NCBI GenBank assembly: GCA_002794785.1
Contig: NBBA01000001.1
Coordinates: forward strand, 1,116,001-1,180,000
DNA length: 64,000 nucleotides
Source: Coniferiporia sulphurascens
Lineage: Eukaryota; Basidiomycota; Agaricomycetes; Hymenochaetales; Hymenochaetaceae
Direction: 5' to 3'
The translations under genes were made by a program, and so were the position numbers. Positions 61,779-64,000 of this stretch are shown here, piece after piece. The number at the start of each line of letters is the position of its first letter. Position 1 is the stretch's first letter. Below the pieces are notes generated by a model that was not told the DNA's origin, made no database searches, and worked only from the letters and a program-made list of their open reading frames with translations.

Positions 61779-62023
61779 CATGTTCGGTAGTTGATGAGAA
61801 AGACTAATAACGTGGCTTCGATGCTCATCAGCGATCCCATTTTATACTAATAACATTGTCCACCGTTAAATGTCTGAGCGATTCAGTTCAATTGCAAATA
61901 AGTTATCATAACTAATTATATGTATACTACAAAACCTGCGAGCATTTTGGAACATCGCCGCATCTGAGGCTCATAATCCCCTAACAAGTTTGGAAGCTAT
62001 CCGTATTATCTACTGTTTTTGTA

Positions 62024-64000
62024 TCACGGACACGGTGACGCGCTTAGCGTTGCCCCGTAATTTTTGTTTCCGTTTGCCCCGGACACCAGGATCGGCGCCT
62101 CCGACGGGATCGGCGTCACTGACCCGCTAACATTATCATGAAGTAATGCATCATGAAGTGATGCAGCATCACCTCCTGCTTGGCGCTTGACAGAGTACGG
62201 AGTCTCCACGGTTGTACCATTGGAGTGGTCATCGACAACGCTCGAGACAGTTGCGCGCCGCTTGACATGCTCAACGATTCTGAGTGTAATGATAATACCG
62301 CATTTTAGCGGCAAGATGAAGATAGAAGGAGCGGAAGATTATACCCTTGCATCACCGCTGCATTCCCTCTACGTTTGGCCATTTTCTTTGACTGATTATC
62401 TTCGTAGCGGTCGAATTCGTCGACAATCTCTTCTGCAATTATTTCCTCGATGATATCTAAAAGGAGGGATTAGTATTACTGACGAGCACACACCACCTGG
62501 CCATCACATACCTTCAAGCGTCACCACACCGAGTGCACCCCCAGGGATACCGGGTGTCTTGCTTACTAGAAGTAGATGCGCGCGACCTGTTTGGCTGAAA
62601 GCGAGGGTGTAAGTAGGACGAGAACTTGCCAAGGATTTTGCGACCTACAAATAGTCGAGCGCCTGGAAGCAATTGATTTCGGGACCTGCTTCGGGGAGAA
62701 TAGACAATGTAAATTCTGAGACTGTCTTCTTTTCCGCCGGATCATATTTGAGGAGCTATGGTTGAACATTAGCAGAAAGATAAAAGCTATGCAATGTAAA
62801 GCATGCCTTCTTTATGAGAAGCAGGCCCACGTACGCATTGGGCTTGCCAGGTTCATATACAGGGAAGCGGGAGTAACCGCTTACCAGGCTTCATACAATA
62901 TAATTAGCAATTGACATCTCAGTTGCGTGAATGCCTAGAATGCCTACATCTTATCAACAAGTGCATGGTCCATGACAGCGTCAGCGCTGAGCGTCACGAC
63001 GTCCCGCATGGGTGTCATGATTGCGACAACACTTTTTGTATTGAGCTCAAGCACGCCACCGAGAATCTTAATCTCATCGTCTCGCAGGGGTTCCTCGCCC
63101 TGTCGGTGAAACTGCAAGAACGAGCGTAGTTCCGCTTTCTTGTACGTGTGCTCCTCGTTTGCCCCAAGCACATAGTCGAGAAGCTTTGCGGTCGGCCAGG
63201 CGATCGGAGCTGGCAATCCGAACATGTTAGAGAACTTAAGTACGGAACACAATATAACACTGTACCAAACAGATACATGAGGCCGAGGACAAATGGCGCG
63301 CACTTGGCACCGATAGCCAGTCCATAACGTGCACATGCTGCTTGAGGAATTACCCTTTAATACATTGCGTTTAACGATCAAGGCATGGGGAGCGTATCAA
63401 AGCACGCACTCTCTGAATAAGTTTAAGGATAAATGATGAGGTCAAGCTTTCATGGATGGACGACTAAAGACGAACCCGAAGATGACTGCAGGCAAGTCAA
63501 ACTGAGCGCTTTGAGGAACAGTAGAATTGACTAGCAAACTCACCAATCAATGCAGTCGAAATAACAACCGCCGCTACACCTCCACCAATCTTCAGGGTAT
63601 AGTAAGTAAATCCTCAGAGCCTTGCATGCTACAGTCTACTTACAGCACTGTCCAAGAAAATAGGCAGACTTTCATTGACAATCTAACCAGTGAGTATGAG
63701 CACTACATATTTTTGATGCGCGAAGACCATACTCACAACATTGCCGAGCAGCAAGACCTTAGGAATTCATTAAAAATGCGCCACTCGCTAAGGAATTTAT
63801 ATACGCACGACAAGAACCCAGTGACGGCCCCTCCTTAAAAGTTTGAGGACTGAGGAATAAATGAGCGTTTGGCTCCAGTCGTGACACAGTCAGGGACGTA
63901 CCTTTTGCAGCGTTCCTCTTTCCAGCTCTTCGTCAGATGCCACCGCCAGGACGCGAAGATGAAGCTCGTCAAGTCCCATAAGCCCTATTGTTAACCTATT
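62024..64000 (-). CDS. MAM3: CNNM/Mam3-type CBS-pair membrane protein (DUF21), partial
   Basis: Runs off the right edge; the N-terminus is missing. Exons (minus) encode GLDELHLRVLAVASDEELE at the edge, KLLRRGRHWVLV, IVNESLPIFLDSA, GGGVAAVVISTALI, ACARYGLAIGAKCAPFVLG, APIAWPTAKLLDYVLGAN, TYKKAELRSFLQ, IMTPMRDVVTLS, SGYSRFPVYEPGKPNAYVG, FQTGRAHLLLVSKTPG and LGVVTLEDVIEEIIAEEIVD. This is the DUF21 domain followed by a CBS pair. The frame ends at a stop at 62024-62026 after a low-complexity tail. Yeast Mam3 is a vacuolar membrane protein linked to metal homeostasis. Oddities: a one-base frame conflict near 63918, very short exons at 63410-63412 and 63476-63485, and a GC-AG intron at 62756-62806. 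Confidence 0.85.

Overview
The window reads as nuclear DNA of a filamentous basidiomycete, most likely an Agaricomycete. Genes are cut by many introns of about 50-70 nt with GT-AG borders. There is a large family of fungal seven-helix DUF6533 proteins, several conserved eukaryotic housekeeping genes, and no operons. The recognisable housekeeping genes are an UNC93-like transporter end (1-480), Rtf2 (43646-44765), mitochondrial phosphatidylserine decarboxylase (57713-59904, minus), a ChaC-type gamma-glutamylcyclotransferase (60314-61778) and a CNNM/Mam3-type CBS membrane protein running off the right edge (62024-64000, minus).

The middle holds two expanded families. Six DUF6533 membrane-protein genes (A-F), all on the plus strand, lie at 2756, 7096, 27040, 32769, 37420 and 41549. 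D and E are each followed by a homologous spacer of about 2.4 kb, so the right part of the array grew by tandem duplication of gene plus spacer. At 45700-51788 three tandem copies of a lysine/arginine-rich, probably nuclear protein that I do not recognise follow Rtf2; the third is a pseudogene.

Four copies of one Ty1/copia family occupy about 21 kb. All complete LTRs are exactly 257 bp. Copia-1 (7168-12608, plus) sits in exon 1 of DUF6533 gene B with a TTATG target duplication. Copia-X (minus, outer borders 16128-26550, TSD CAAAT) carries Copia-Y (21547-26529) nested in its 5' LTR with an ATTCG/ATTCA duplication, and Y later lost its 3' end. Copia-Z (51833-57258, minus, TSD AGTTA) lies between family copy 3 and the decarboxylase gene. 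All four have the order gag-PR-IN-RT-RNaseH, a primer site matching the anticodon region of initiator tRNA-Met (half-tRNA priming), and a polypurine tract repeated between IN and RT. All are dead. Differences between LTR pairs and most stop codons are C-to-T or G-to-A changes at former CpG sites, including loss of the second reverse-transcriptase aspartate in Y and Z.

Small inverted-repeat elements (14521-14636, 15632-15817, 34750-34879, 45971-46438 and possibly 59034-59444) and dispersed fragments fill much of the rest. Stretches where I see no gene are stated as such.
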